Source: Acidobacteriota bacterium (GTDB taxonomy: Bacteria > Acidobacteriota > Terriglobia > Acidiferrales > UBA7541). Taken from it: 64,000 nucleotides of DNA. Shown here piece after piece: positions 9,787-18,575 of the stretch. The position numbers and the translations under genes are program-made. The notes under the pieces were generated by a model that saw nothing but the letters and a program-made list of their open reading frames with translations, was not told the DNA's origin and did not search any database. Each line of letters begins with the position of its first letter. Within the stretch, counting starts at the first letter, position 1. The stretch spans positions 186,001 through 250,000 of the forward strand of contig JABCYZ010000007.1 in the NCBI GenBank assembly GCA_013289955.1, read 5' to 3'.

Positions 9787-11100
9787 ATGCTGCGGTTCTA
9801 CCGGGTCTTCCTGGGAGCTTCTCTTTTTATCGCGTTCCTTCCCGCGCTTCCGGCGCGAGCCCAAACACCCCCGCCCCGAACGGCAAGTCTCCACGAGATT
9901 CGTACGGAAGGCCTAAAGACTTTTTCGGAAGCCCAAGTCGTCACCCTCTCTCAGCTGGAAAAAGGCTCCCAGGTGGGAAAAACGGAGTTACAAGCCGCCG
10001 CTGACCGACTGCTGCAAACCGGGCTCTTCGCCAAGGTGAACTACACGTTCCAGACGCGCGCCGACGGCCTCACGGTAACCTTCCAGTTGGAAGAAGCTCC
10101 CCGCGTCCCTATCTATTTCGACAACCTTCCCTGGTTTACGGACGGCGAGCTCGGGGATGCCATCCGCAAGAAAGCCCCCTTTTTCGACGGCACTCTCCCC
10201 GAAGCCGGCGCAGCCGTGGATCTAGCAACCGAAGCCGTGCAAGAGCTGTTGGCATCGCATCAACTCAATGTGACGGTGGACCACCAGTTACTTGCCAACC
10301 CTCTTGGAGAAGGCAATGCCCAGGAATTTCACGTCGAGGGCGCCGCGTTCTTTATCGCCAGCGTCGAGTTCAGCGATCCTGCCCTTGCCTCTTCCCACGT
10401 CGTGCAGCAGCAGCTCGCGGACGTACAAGGAAAGCCTTTTTCGCGCATGACCATCGATCTCTTTCTTTCCGAGCAATTGCGCCCGTTCTATCTGCAGCAA
10501 GGCTATCTGCGCGTAAAGCTGGGCCCACCCGAGGTGCGCTTGACCGGCAATCCCAATCAGAAACTGCCCGACCAAATCCCCGTTTTCGTCCCGGTGTCGT
10601 CAGGCGCCATTTATCACTGGAAAGGATCCGAATGGTCTGGAAACTCCGCCCTCTCCTCGATCACGCTTTCCAATGAAATCGGGTTAAAGCCCGGCGACAT
10701 TGCGGATGGCATGCTAATCGAAGCAGGCTGGGACCGCACCCGTGAAGAATACGGACACAAGGGCTACCTCGACGTAAAGATTGATCCCGTCGCCTCCTAC
10801 GATGACCAGGCGCATACCGTTTCCTATGCTGTCTCCGTGGCAGAAGGCCCGCAATACCAGTACAACACCATGGTTCTGACAGGCCTTTCGCTTGCAGCCG
10901 AGGGCCATGTTCGTCAAATGTGGCCAATCGCTCCGGGCGCCGTCTTTGACAAATCGCTTTTCGAGAAGTTCCTTACGAAGCTGCAATCCCATCCTGCAGA
11001 GATTTTTGGCGAACTGCCCGTACACTACGAAACCGTCGGCCACTGGCTGCGCACGGACTCCGAGAAACACGTGGTCGACGTGTTGCTCGATTTCAAATGA
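9787..11100 (+). CDS. Secreted POTRA-domain protein without a barrel
   Basis: This is a 437-residue protein with a signal peptide (cleavage near ARAQTPPP) and several POTRA-like repeats. The first is recognisable as LHEIRTEGLKTFSEAQVVTL followed by ADRLLQTGLFAKVNYTFQ, and later ones include YHWKGSEWSGNSAL..IGLKPGDIADG and the Y-GHKGYLDVKI segment. POTRA domains are the periplasmic arms of BamA/Omp85 and FtsQ-like proteins. No C-terminal Omp85 barrel is present: the protein ends HVVDVLLDFK, and the next 120 bases contain no continuing frame. It may act as a stand-alone periplasmic adaptor. A TAAAAT hexamer lies just upstream of the ATG. Confidence 0.7.
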   Translation: MLRFYRVFLGASLFIAFLPALPARAQTPPPRTASLHEIRTEGLKTFSEAQVVTLSQLEKGSQVGKTELQAAADRLLQTGLFAKVNYTFQTRADGLTVTFQLEEAPRVPIYFDNLPWFTDGELGDAIRKKAPFFDGTLPEAGAAVDLATEAVQELLASHQLNVTVDHQLLANPLGEGNAQEFHVEGAAFFIASVEFSDPALASSHVVQQQLADVQGKPFSRMTIDLFLSEQLRPFYLQQGYLRVKLGPPEVRLTGNPNQKLPDQIPVFVPVSSGAIYHWKGSEWSGNSALSSITLSNEIGLKPGDIADGMLIEAGWDRTREEYGHKGYLDVKIDPVASYDDQAHTVSYAVSVAEGPQYQYNTMVLTGLSLAAEGHVRQMWPIAPGAVFDKSLFEKFLTKLQSHPAEIFGELPVHYETVGHWLRTDSEKHVVDVLLDFK

Positions 11101-11220
11101 GTAGCCAAACGCCTTGGTTGCTTTCTAGGGAGCGGGACTTGTTTACCCCGTAAGCGTCACCCATCGTTTGGCCTGGCTTAGACAAAAAGCCGCAAGCGCT
11201 GGGTTATACTCTCAAAGCCG

Positions 11221-12072
11221 ATGAATTCACTAGTGCGTATCCACACCCAGGACGAGACGCAGCTCTTTGCCGACGAAAAAGAGTCGCTGCTTCTGAAGCA
11301 ACTGGCTGCATTCCCTTCGCTGATCATTGCGCTTTCCGGAGGCGCTGACTCCGCTTACCTCGCGTGGGCCGCACATCGCGCGATGGGTGAGCATGCCTTG
11401 TCGGTAACCGCGCTTTCGCCAAGTTATTCGGCACACGATCGCGCCGTGGTCGAGAAATTTGTCCGCCAGCTCGGTTTGCGCCACGAATACATTGAAACGC
11501 GCGAGATGGAAAATCCCAACTACCGCGCGAACGCAGCCGACCGCTGCTATTTCTGCAAAGATGAATTATTCGCCGCGTTGGATGTGATAGCGGCTGAGCG
11601 CGGCTTCGCCGCCGTAGCCTACGGCGTTAACGCCGATGACACCCTCGATTTTCGCCCCGGCCACCGCGCCGCATCGGAACATCGCGTCCTGACGCCTCTC
11701 CTCGGCGCCGGTCTGCACAAGGCGGAGATTCGTCAGCTCTCCCAGCGTGCCGGCCTGCCCACTTGGGACCGCCCCGCCTCCGCTTGTCTCGCCTCGCGCC
11801 TCCCCTACGGGACAGAAGTGACGCCGGAGAGGCTCGCGCTGGTCGAGCGTGGCGAAGCCGCACTGCGTGAACTTGGGTTCCGGCAATTTCGCGTCCGCCT
11901 GCACGAAAAGCTCGCGCGTATCGAAATTGCCCCGGAGGAAATGCCCCGCGCCATGTCGCCGCAGATGGCTGCCGCTATCTCCGCGCGTCTGAAAGCGGCA
12001 GGCTTTACGTATGTGGCCCTTGATCTCGAAGGTTATCGGCAAGGTTCGCTGAACGAGAGCCTGGCGCGCTAG
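11221..12072 (+). CDS. larE: ATP-dependent sacrificial sulfur transferase LarE
   Basis: This is a 283-residue PP-loop ATPase (SGGADSAY near residue 38-45) of the LarE family, which donates sulfur to the nickel-pincer nucleotide cofactor of lactate racemase-type enzymes. The family signatures RCYFCK (Cys109/Cys112) and RPASACLASRLPYG (Cys189, aligning with the sacrificial cysteine of the Lactiplantibacillus enzyme) are both present. A TATACT hexamer at 11205-11210 sits just before the ATG, so the leader is very short. larC lies about 9 kb away on the opposite strand, and no larA or larB is visible in the window. Confidence 0.88.
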   Translation: MNSLVRIHTQDETQLFADEKESLLLKQLAAFPSLIIALSGGADSAYLAWAAHRAMGEHALSVTALSPSYSAHDRAVVEKFVRQLGLRHEYIETREMENPNYRANAADRCYFCKDELFAALDVIAAERGFAAVAYGVNADDTLDFRPGHRAASEHRVLTPLLGAGLHKAEIRQLSQRAGLPTWDRPASACLASRLPYGTEVTPERLALVERGEAALRELGFRQFRVRLHEKLARIEIAPEEMPRAMSPQMAAAISARLKAAGFTYVALDLEGYRQGSLNESLAR

Positions 12073-12175
12073 GGCAGGCCCAGAAACGCCGGGCAACCGG
12101 AACATATATCCCCGTGATTGCGTATCTTCTGGTAGGGATTGTCAGAGTAAGCCCGCAATTGGCGCTGGAGGAAGA

Positions 12176-13159
12176 ATGACGCGACACCACAAGCTGGCCT
12201 CATCTTTCGCCTTGCTGGCCATCGTCCTGGCCTTCGCCGGCTGCCAGATGGGGCCTTCGGTCTCCGGCAGCTTCGACCGTTCCTTGGATGTTTCGGGTCC
12301 CATCCGCCTTGAATTGAGCAATGTTGCCGGTGACGTGACCATTGTCGGCAGTGCCGACGGGAAAGTGCACGTGCACGGCGATGTGCGTGTTTCCGGATTT
12401 GGATTTGGTAGCCCGGAGAAGCGCCTCGACGACCTCGTTGCCAACCCCCCCGTCGAACTCAAGGGGGATACCCTCCGCATCGGGAAGGAAATGTCGCGCC
12501 AGCATAATGTCGCTATCACCTATTCCGTCGAAGTGCCGCGTGCTACGGAAGTCAATTCAACAAGCGTTTCTGGAGCCCAGTCCGTTCGCAACGTGCGCGG
12601 CCCCGTTCTGGCGGAATCGGTGTCTGGAGCGGTCCACGGCCAGGACATCGGGCGCGAGGTCAAACTCGCTTCCACCAGCGGAACCGTCACCGCCGAAAAT
12701 TGCGGCGATGATGTGCGTGCCACCAGCATTTCCGGAACGGTTACCGTCACCAACGCCAAGGGTGACGTGCTGGCTCATTCCGTTTCAGGAAATGTTGAGG
12801 TCAGGAATCCAGGCGGGCGCGTCGATGCCAACACTTCCAGCGGGACAGTGGACGTGCGTGACGCGGGTGGCGACGTGAAGGCCCACGCCACGGCGGGCCG
12901 CGTGACCGTTCAGGGCAATCCGAGCGGAAACAGCTATTGGGATTTGAAAACCGTCTCTGGCACCGTGGATATCTCTGTGCCTTCCAACGCCAGCTTTCAT
13001 CTTTCAGCAGGCGCCGTGACCGGACAAATTAGTGCACAAATTCCCATCATGATTGAAGAGCAGGGTAAGCACTCGCTGCGAGCGCACATGGGTGACGGCG
13101 GTGGCCGCGTGGAGATTCACACCGTTTCCGGCGCCATTGAACTGCAGGGCGCGCAATAA
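12176..13159 (+). CDS. DUF4097-family beta-helical lipoprotein
   Basis: This is a 327-residue protein with a lipoprotein signal (lipobox LAFAGC, Cys23). It is followed by a regular run of short beta-strand repeats such as SVSGAVHGQDIG, STSGTVTAENCG, SISGTVTVTNAKG and SVSGNVEVRNPGG. These [ST]xSG[TA]V units are typical of DUF4097, predicted to form a beta-solenoid resembling adhesins. The likely place is the periplasmic face of the outer or inner membrane, and the function of the family is not settled. A strong GGAGGAAG site precedes the ATG. Confidence 0.8.
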   Translation: MTRHHKLASSFALLAIVLAFAGCQMGPSVSGSFDRSLDVSGPIRLELSNVAGDVTIVGSADGKVHVHGDVRVSGFGFGSPEKRLDDLVANPPVELKGDTLRIGKEMSRQHNVAITYSVEVPRATEVNSTSVSGAQSVRNVRGPVLAESVSGAVHGQDIGREVKLASTSGTVTAENCGDDVRATSISGTVTVTNAKGDVLAHSVSGNVEVRNPGGRVDANTSSGTVDVRDAGGDVKAHATAGRVTVQGNPSGNSYWDLKTVSGTVDISVPSNASFHLSAGAVTGQISAQIPIMIEEQGKHSLRAHMGDGGGRVEIHTVSGAIELQGAQ

Positions 13160-13295
13160 CTGATCTTTCTGTCAGAGGAAGCCCATTGTCGCGGCCATCG
13201 CCAACCTCTGCAGGGGCGGGGCTTGCCCTGTCGTTTGCACCCCAATTTGGACGCGACTCGGCAATTTTCCCTCAAACAGACTAGAATTCTAGTTG

Positions 13296-14687
13296 ATGAA
13301 CAGCACGCGAAATCGCCCGGCACTGCCGCTCCTCTCTCTTCTGGTCCTGTACGTGTGCCACACCATCCAGCCAGCCCAGGCGCAGCAGAGCCAAAGTCAG
13401 GCGACCCCTGCGCTGAGTTCCAAGCCCGCCGCTCCCAAGCAGCCTCCCGCCGCAAAACCGTTATCTGAAACTGAAGAGTTGCAGCAAGCCATCGATCGCG
13501 CGGGCAATGACCGCGCCTCGCTCGTCCGCAACCTCGAAGATTTTCTCAAGGATTATCCCGAGTCGCGCCAGCGTCCCCAAATCTATCGCGCGATTGTCGA
13601 AGCCAGCTTGCAGTTACGGGATTCCCCTCGCGCCACCGAGTATGCCGAGCGCATCGTCGCCCTGACTCCGGAAGACATGTCCATGACCTTGCTCGCCATC
13701 CAGCTTCTCGAGCGCAATGGGGACGAAGCGGCCCTTCGCCGCGCGCTGAATTACTCAACACGGGTGCTGGACTTTATCGGCAACAGCTCCGCCGGCGAAA
13801 AATCTCCCAAAGTTTCGAAAGAGCAATGGGAACTCGAGCAGAAGCGCGACAAGGTCAATATCCTCGTGCTTCGCGGAAGGCTCGCCTTCAAGCTCCACGA
13901 CAACGCCGCTGCCGAAAAAGACTTTCGCGCGAGCATGGCGTTATCCCCAAGCGCCGCCGCCGGTGAGAAACTCGGAGAAATCGCGGAATTGAACAAGGAT
14001 TTGCCCGCCGCCATCCGGGAATATGCTAGAGCCTTCGCTTTAGTGGACACCTCAGCCTCCGCCACTGCCGCGAACCGCCGCGAAATTCGCCAAAAGCTTG
14101 GAAACGTCTGGCGCCTGGCCCACGGTTCCGACCAGGGCCTGGGCGATTACATCTTGCACTCCTACGACGAAGTCATCGCGTCATTGGAAGCTCCCAAACC
14201 GAAAAGAAACGCGGACGCGAAAGAGCCCTACGATTTCACGTTGCGCAAGGTTCCGGATGGCTCACCTTACGCACTCGCAGAACAAAAAGGAAAAATCCTC
14301 GTGGTGAATTTTTGGGCCACCTGGTGCGGCCCGTGCCGCGAGATGGAGCCCCATTTCGAGCGTGTCGCCGCCCAATTCCAGGGAATCGCGGATGTTATTT
14401 TCCTTTCCGCGGATTGCGACGAAGACGAATCTCTCGTGCTGCCCTATCTACAGGAAGAAAAACCGCGCACAACGGTAGTTTTTGCGGACGGGCTGGATTC
14501 GCTCCTCACCGTCAACTCCTTCCCCACCGTCGTCATTCTCGATCGCTCGGGGAAAATTGCCTACCGCGCGGAAGGATTCGACCCCGGCGATGCGGAGACG
14601 GAACTAAGCAACGCGGTCCGCCATGCGCTGGCGTCGCAAAAAGAACACGCGCGGAACTTCGCTCACGGCGCCAAATCGGCGTTGTAA
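13296..14687 (+). CDS. Secreted TPR-like protein with C-terminal TlpA/ResA thioredoxin domain
   Basis: This is a 463-residue protein. After a signal peptide (cleavage near AQAQQSQ) and an Ala/Pro/Gln-rich linker, about 250 residues form helical TPR-like repeats. Residues from about 310 form a TlpA/ResA-like thioredoxin fold with VVNFWATWCGPCREMEP (redox Cys pair WCGPC), a cis-Pro segment NSFPTVVILDRSG and a standard C-terminal helix. It probably works as a periplasmic thiol-disulfide oxidoreductase, and the TPR part may bind client proteins. The ATG at 13296 is preferred over a TTG immediately before it. Its last 25 bases overlap the end of the convergent M55 peptidase gene. Confidence 0.82.
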   Translation: MNSTRNRPALPLLSLLVLYVCHTIQPAQAQQSQSQATPALSSKPAAPKQPPAAKPLSETEELQQAIDRAGNDRASLVRNLEDFLKDYPESRQRPQIYRAIVEASLQLRDSPRATEYAERIVALTPEDMSMTLLAIQLLERNGDEAALRRALNYSTRVLDFIGNSSAGEKSPKVSKEQWELEQKRDKVNILVLRGRLAFKLHDNAAAEKDFRASMALSPSAAAGEKLGEIAELNKDLPAAIREYARAFALVDTSASATAANRREIRQKLGNVWRLAHGSDQGLGDYILHSYDEVIASLEAPKPKRNADAKEPYDFTLRKVPDGSPYALAEQKGKILVVNFWATWCGPCREMEPHFERVAAQFQGIADVIFLSADCDEDESLVLPYLQEEKPRTTVVFADGLDSLLTVNSFPTVVILDRSGKIAYRAEGFDPGDAETELSNAVRHALASQKEHARNFAHGAKSAL

Positions 14688-15607
14688 TTCCCTACGAATT
14701 CTTCGAAATCGTCAATCTCGTCCATATCCTTGCCCACAAAGCGGATCGTGTGCGAGTCCACGCGCTCGACCGATCGCAAGTAGCTAAGCAACTCCGCCGG
14801 GGTGTAATTCTTGAATGTAATTTCCAGCGTCACAGGAGTTTTGATCACGTATGGCTTGAAATCATGCAGCCGGCTCAACGCGGATTTCACGCCGAGATTG
14901 ATTTTTTCGCAAGAAACCCCCGGGGTAAGGGTCTCCGCGGAGTGGAAACCAAGCGATTTTTTTGTCTCGACGCTCTCAATATCTCCTAATCGCGACTTGA
15001 TCTCGGCCACGGCAACATCATCGCCGGAAACAAAAATCACGGGCACTCCCTTCGCCCCGGCATAAGCAGCGTTGTACTCCCCCTCGGTCACCGCATTGCC
15101 ATTCAATGTCACCCGCGCGTAGTGCGCGCTGGAAAACGTGTGCGCCCGAACGCCCTTTGGATTCGTTGTCGAAGCGTGATAACCGATGAAAATCGCCGCG
15201 CTGAAGCTGGAATCCAGCCCAGCCATCATTCCGCCATGCCGCGGCCACGAGCGCACAATCCGCACGTTCTTTGGAAACTCCTCGATCAACAGATTCTCGC
15301 CGTTCCCATGCGAATCGCTCACCACAATCTCTCCGGCGCCCGCCTCATTCGCCGCCCGCACTGCCGCCATCGTTTCGTCGGTCATAAAACGCCGAAACCG
15401 CTCGTATTCAAAACCGCTCGGAATAAGCTGGTCTGCGGTGACAGTCCCGGCCACACCTTCCATGTCCACCGAAATGTACACCTTCAACTTCTTCGACGAG
15501 TCGCCGGCCGTTTGCGCCGCCGCTTTCCGCTGCGCCGCGAGCCCTAGCAGTAAGAAGGTCCCGGCAACCAAAGAACACGAAACACTCCGCAATCCGAATG
15601 GCTTCAT
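14663..15607 (-). CDS. Secreted M55-family D-aminopeptidase-like metallopeptidase (DppA-like)
   Basis: This is a 314-residue protein. After a signal peptide (residues 1-31, ending AAAQTAG) comes an M55 domain: VYISVDMEGVAGTVTADQL with the first zinc Asp/Glu pair, VSDSHGNGENLL with the Asp-x-His ligand, and AIFIGYHAST with a further His. Known M55 members such as Bacillus DppA hydrolyse D-Ala-D-Ala or dipeptides as decamers in the cytoplasm, so a secreted form is notable. It may act on peptidoglycan-derived D-peptides, which is inference. It ends a leftward gene group, 51 bases after the deacetylase-like gene. Confidence 0.85.
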   Translation of the reverse strand: MKPFGLRSVSCSLVAGTFLLLGLAAQRKAAAQTAGDSSKKLKVYISVDMEGVAGTVTADQLIPSGFEYERFRRFMTDETMAAVRAANEAGAGEIVVSDSHGNGENLLIEEFPKNVRIVRSWPRHGGMMAGLDSSFSAAIFIGYHASTTNPKGVRAHTFSSAHYARVTLNGNAVTEGEYNAAYAGAKGVPVIFVSGDDVAVAEIKSRLGDIESVETKKSLGFHSAETLTPGVSCEKINLGVKSALSRLHDFKPYVIKTPVTLEITFKNYTPAELLSYLRSVERVDSHTIRFVGKDMDEIDDFEEFVGNYNADLAP

Positions 15608-15658
15608 GAACTGCCTCTCAGTCCTGTGCAGGAGAATACCGCCGCCGCGCGAAAGAGT

Positions 15659-16597
15659 TTACTGCTGTCCAGCGGCCCACGCCGCAGGAAATTCGAGCGC
15701 CACTTCACGTGCCGCAACAATCGTGTTCGCATGAATTCGAACCGTGTCTTCGACGCGCCGCGCGTATCCCCCGGCCAAAGCCGTCGCCACAGGAATCCCC
15801 CGCCGCCGCGCCTCTTCAAACACCAGCTTGTCCCGAGTCTGCAACCCGGTCTTCGTAAGCATCAGCCCGCCAAGCTGGTCCTCGCAAAACGGATCCGCTC
15901 CTCCCACGTAAAAAACGATTTGCGGTTGAAACTCATCCAGCGCCGACTGCACTGCCGGAATCAGCGTTCCCAGATATTCGTCATCCTCCGCCCGATCCGC
16001 CATCTCCAGATCCACATCCGAGGGCGGCTTGTACGCCGGATAGTTATTCTCCTGATGGATCGAAAGAGTGAAAACAGATTCATCCCCGGTGAAAATGGCA
16101 GCCGTTCCGTTCCCCTGATGCACGTCCGTATCCACGACCATGGCCCTTCGAATCGATCCGTCGGACTGCAGCCTTCGAATCGCCACCGCCACGTCATGGA
16201 TCGCACAAAACCCCTCGCCATGCCCCGGATAGGCATGATGAAATCCGCCGCCCAAGTTGCATCCAAACCCATCCCGCAAAGCCGCCTGCCCCGCCAAAAT
16301 CGATCCGCCCGCCGCCAGCCAGCACGCATTCACCGCCTCCCGCGAAAACGGAATCTCCAATTTCATAATCTCGCTGGCGGATAGCGTCCCGGTCTTCAGC
16401 TTCGACACCCACTCCGCCGTATGCACGCGCAGCATATCCTCATCCGCCGCGGGATCAGGCGTAAGAAAATCCTCGCTCGCGGCAATCCCCTCGCGCACCA
16501 GCGTCTCCGCAATCAAATGAAATTTCTGTGAAGGAAAAACGTGCTCGCCAAGATTTAAATCGTAGCCCTTGTGGTAGACCAGTTTAAAAGGAAGCAT
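15659..16597 (-). CDS. Histone-deacetylase-family amidohydrolase
   Basis: This is a 312-residue zinc deacetylase of the arginase/HDAC fold. The motifs are clear: GGGFHHAYPGHGEGFC with the catalytic His pair, VVDTDVHQGNG with zinc-binding Asp and His, GGADPFCEDQLGG with the third ligand Asp, and ALAGGYAR at the end. Bacterial members remove acetyl groups from small molecules (acetoin-type or polyamines) or from proteins, and the substrate cannot be read here. The gene follows the polyprenyl synthase gene by 56 bases in the same direction, with a small imperfect palindrome in the gap. Confidence 0.88.
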   Translation of the reverse strand: MLPFKLVYHKGYDLNLGEHVFPSQKFHLIAETLVREGIAASEDFLTPDPAADEDMLRVHTAEWVSKLKTGTLSASEIMKLEIPFSREAVNACWLAAGGSILAGQAALRDGFGCNLGGGFHHAYPGHGEGFCAIHDVAVAIRRLQSDGSIRRAMVVDTDVHQGNGTAAIFTGDESVFTLSIHQENNYPAYKPPSDVDLEMADRAEDDEYLGTLIPAVQSALDEFQPQIVFYVGGADPFCEDQLGGLMLTKTGLQTRDKLVFEEARRRGIPVATALAGGYARRVEDTVRIHANTIVAAREVALEFPAAWAAGQQ

Positions 16598-16603
16598 TTC
16601 CGT

Positions 16604-16626
16604 AGGGGCACGGCACGCGGTGCCCG
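16604..16626. repeat. REP-like imperfect palindrome between two genes
   Basis: The segment GGGGCACGGCACGCGGTGCCC can fold with a GGGCAC/GTGCCC stem. It lies in the 56-base gap between the polyprenyl synthase and deacetylase-like genes and has no T-run. A loosely similar GC-rich element occurs near 13209-13231. Both resemble short dispersed palindromes, but with so few copies here the call is tentative. Confidence 0.3.
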
Positions 16627-16653
16627 TCTTCGCAGTTTTGCATGCTCTGGAGG

Positions 16654-17664
16654 CTAATTCTCGCGCTCCAAGATGAAATCCGGCAAGGTCAACAACGCCC
16701 GCGCATACTCCGAATCCCCGCGTCCCTCCAAACAGGCCTTGGCTCGCCGCGCATAGTCATGCGCCAAATTTCTCGCCCGCTCCAGCGCCCCAGAATCCTG
16801 CACCAAGGAAACAATCGTCTCCGCCCGCACCGAATGAAACTCCTTTTCCTCCAGTACCCGCGCCACCAAGCCACGCGCCTCGCGGTGCCCATTCTCCATC
16901 GCATAAATCAGGGGTAACGTGACCTTCCCCTCTTTCAAGTCGCTCAAGACCGGCTTCCCCAGCTGCTCCGTCGAAGCCGTAAAATCCAAGAGATCGTCCA
17001 CCAGCTGAAACGCCAACCCCGCATACCGCCCGTAATCCGCCAGCGCCTCTTCCTCCGCGCCTTCGAGCCCGCCGAGGACCGCGCCCAATCTCGCGCACCC
17101 GCTGAACAAACACGCCGTCTTGTAAGTCGCAAGTCGCAGCGCATCTTCTTCCGTCACGTCGATGCGCCCAATCTTTGCCAGCTGGATCAACTCGCCTTCG
17201 ACCATCTTCTGCGTCAGGTCGATCAAAACATCGAGAATGCGAAAATTTCTCTCCTCCAGCGCCATCTGGAACGACTGCATGTACAACCAATCCCCAGCGA
17301 GAACACTGCGATGATTGCCCCACCGCGAATTCGCCGAAGGCCGCCCCCGCCGCGTATCCGCGCTATCAATCACATCGTCATGAATCAAGGTCGCGCTATG
17401 CAACAGCTCCACCACCGCCGCCAGGCGAATCGCCCCCGCACTGCGCCGGCCAGTTGACGCATTGCAGAGCAGGAGCAGAGCCGGCCGAAGCCGCTTCCCT
17501 CCGCCGCCCAACAGATAGCTCGTAATTTCTGAAACCGGTTCGAATGCGCCAGCGCTCTGTCGCGCGAGCTCTTCCTCCACCAAAACCAGATCGTCTCGCA
17601 CGAGATCGAAAATCTCTTTGGCAGTAAGCAGCGCGATAGCCTTCCTCCCGGAACCAGGAATCAT
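16654..17664 (-). CDS. Trans-polyprenyl diphosphate synthase (IspB/HepT/GGPPS-like)
   Basis: This is a 336-residue all-helical prenyltransferase that condenses isopentenyl diphosphate onto an allylic diphosphate to make the side chain of quinones or related lipids. The first aspartate-rich motif is HDDVIDSADTRRGRPS and the second is QLVDDLLDFTAS, followed by GKPVLSDLKEGKVTLPLIYA. The residues before the first motif that set chain length (VVELLHSATLIH) are small to medium, as in long-chain synthases, so octa- or heptaprenyl products are plausible but not proven. Its ATG overlaps the stop of tatD by four bases (ATGA), showing translational coupling. Confidence 0.88.
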   Translation of the reverse strand: MIPGSGRKAIALLTAKEIFDLVRDDLVLVEEELARQSAGAFEPVSEITSYLLGGGGKRLRPALLLLCNASTGRRSAGAIRLAAVVELLHSATLIHDDVIDSADTRRGRPSANSRWGNHRSVLAGDWLYMQSFQMALEERNFRILDVLIDLTQKMVEGELIQLAKIGRIDVTEEDALRLATYKTACLFSGCARLGAVLGGLEGAEEEALADYGRYAGLAFQLVDDLLDFTASTEQLGKPVLSDLKEGKVTLPLIYAMENGHREARGLVARVLEEKEFHSVRAETIVSLVQDSGALERARNLAHDYARRAKACLEGRGDSEYARALLTLPDFILEREN

Positions 17665-18476
17665 CTTTGGGACTCCGCAGCCGCGCTCATCGACGGCTGG
17701 GCAAGGTGGAAAAATCGCCGGAAATTCCCTGCTGTCCTGGCGGCGAATTCTTCCGCGGCTAAGTCTCTCACACTAGCGAGTGTACGCGCCACTTCCGCCA
17801 CGTACGCCGGTTCATTCCTCTTTCCCCGGTAGGGCTGGGGTGCAAGGTACGGAGAGTCCGTCTCAATCAAAATATTCTCCAGCGGCAAAGCTTTCGCAAC
17901 GTCCCGCAAATTCTGCGTCTTCGGATAGGTCGAATTCCCCGCAAACGAAACCAGGAATCCCATTTCGATGCCGCGCCGCGCGTCTTCCAGAGTGCTGGTA
18001 AAGCAATGCAAAATCCCGCCCAACCCGGTCGGCCGCCACGCCTCTCCGATCACTCGCAAACAATCCGCCCAAGCGTCCCGGCAATGAATAATAATCGGCA
18101 ACTTCGCCGCCGCCGCCAACTCCATCTGCTCCCGAAACACGCGTTCCTGGACATCGCGCGGCGAATGATCATAAAAATAATCCAACCCAATCTCGCCCCA
18201 GGCAATCACCTTGGGATGTTTCGCCAGCCGCGCCAATTCATCCAAATGCGCCTGCGTCACATCCTTAGCCTCATGCGGATGGATCCCCACTGTGGTGTAG
18301 ATCCACTCGTGGGCCTCGGCAAAAGGCACCGCAGCATCCAATTTGTGCGCCCCCGGTCCAGTCCCAATCGCCAGCAAGGTGGTTACACCGGAAGCCCGCG
18401 CCCGAGCGAACATCTCCTCCCGATCCTCCGCGAATCGCGCGTCATCGATGTGCGCATGCGAATCAATCAATTCCAT
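17661..18476 (-). CDS. tatD: TatD-family metal-dependent DNase/deacylase
   Basis: This is a 271-residue TIM-barrel hydrolase. Metal ligands appear in order: DSHAHIDDARF at the start, AWGEIGLDYFYDHS (Glu), LPIIIHCRDAW (His), GGILHCFTSTLEDA (His) and IETDSPYLAPQPYRGKRNEP (Asp). Family members show 3'-5' DNase or RNase activity or D-aminoacyl-tRNA deacylase activity in quality control. It follows metG by 99 bases and is translationally coupled to the polyprenyl synthase. The arrangement metG-tatD is common in bacteria. Confidence 0.9.
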   Translation of the reverse strand: MELIDSHAHIDDARFAEDREEMFARARASGVTTLLAIGTGPGAHKLDAAVPFAEAHEWIYTTVGIHPHEAKDVTQAHLDELARLAKHPKVIAWGEIGLDYFYDHSPRDVQERVFREQMELAAAAKLPIIIHCRDAWADCLRVIGEAWRPTGLGGILHCFTSTLEDARRGIEMGFLVSFAGNSTYPKTQNLRDVAKALPLENILIETDSPYLAPQPYRGKRNEPAYVAEVARTLASVRDLAAEEFAARTAGNFRRFFHLAQPSMSAAAESQR

Positions 18477-18575
18477 CTTGTAGGCGAGGCGATTCCTCGC
18501 GCCCTCTTCTCTGCACCAGAAAACCCAGCCCGTTGGGTCTCTCTTCCTGTACTTCCCCTAACCCATTTACTTCCT

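Noticed and set aside
8281-9894. A 537-codon frame antisense to glmS
   Set aside because: It lies entirely under a textbook glmS gene and its composition is that of a GC-rich shadow frame.
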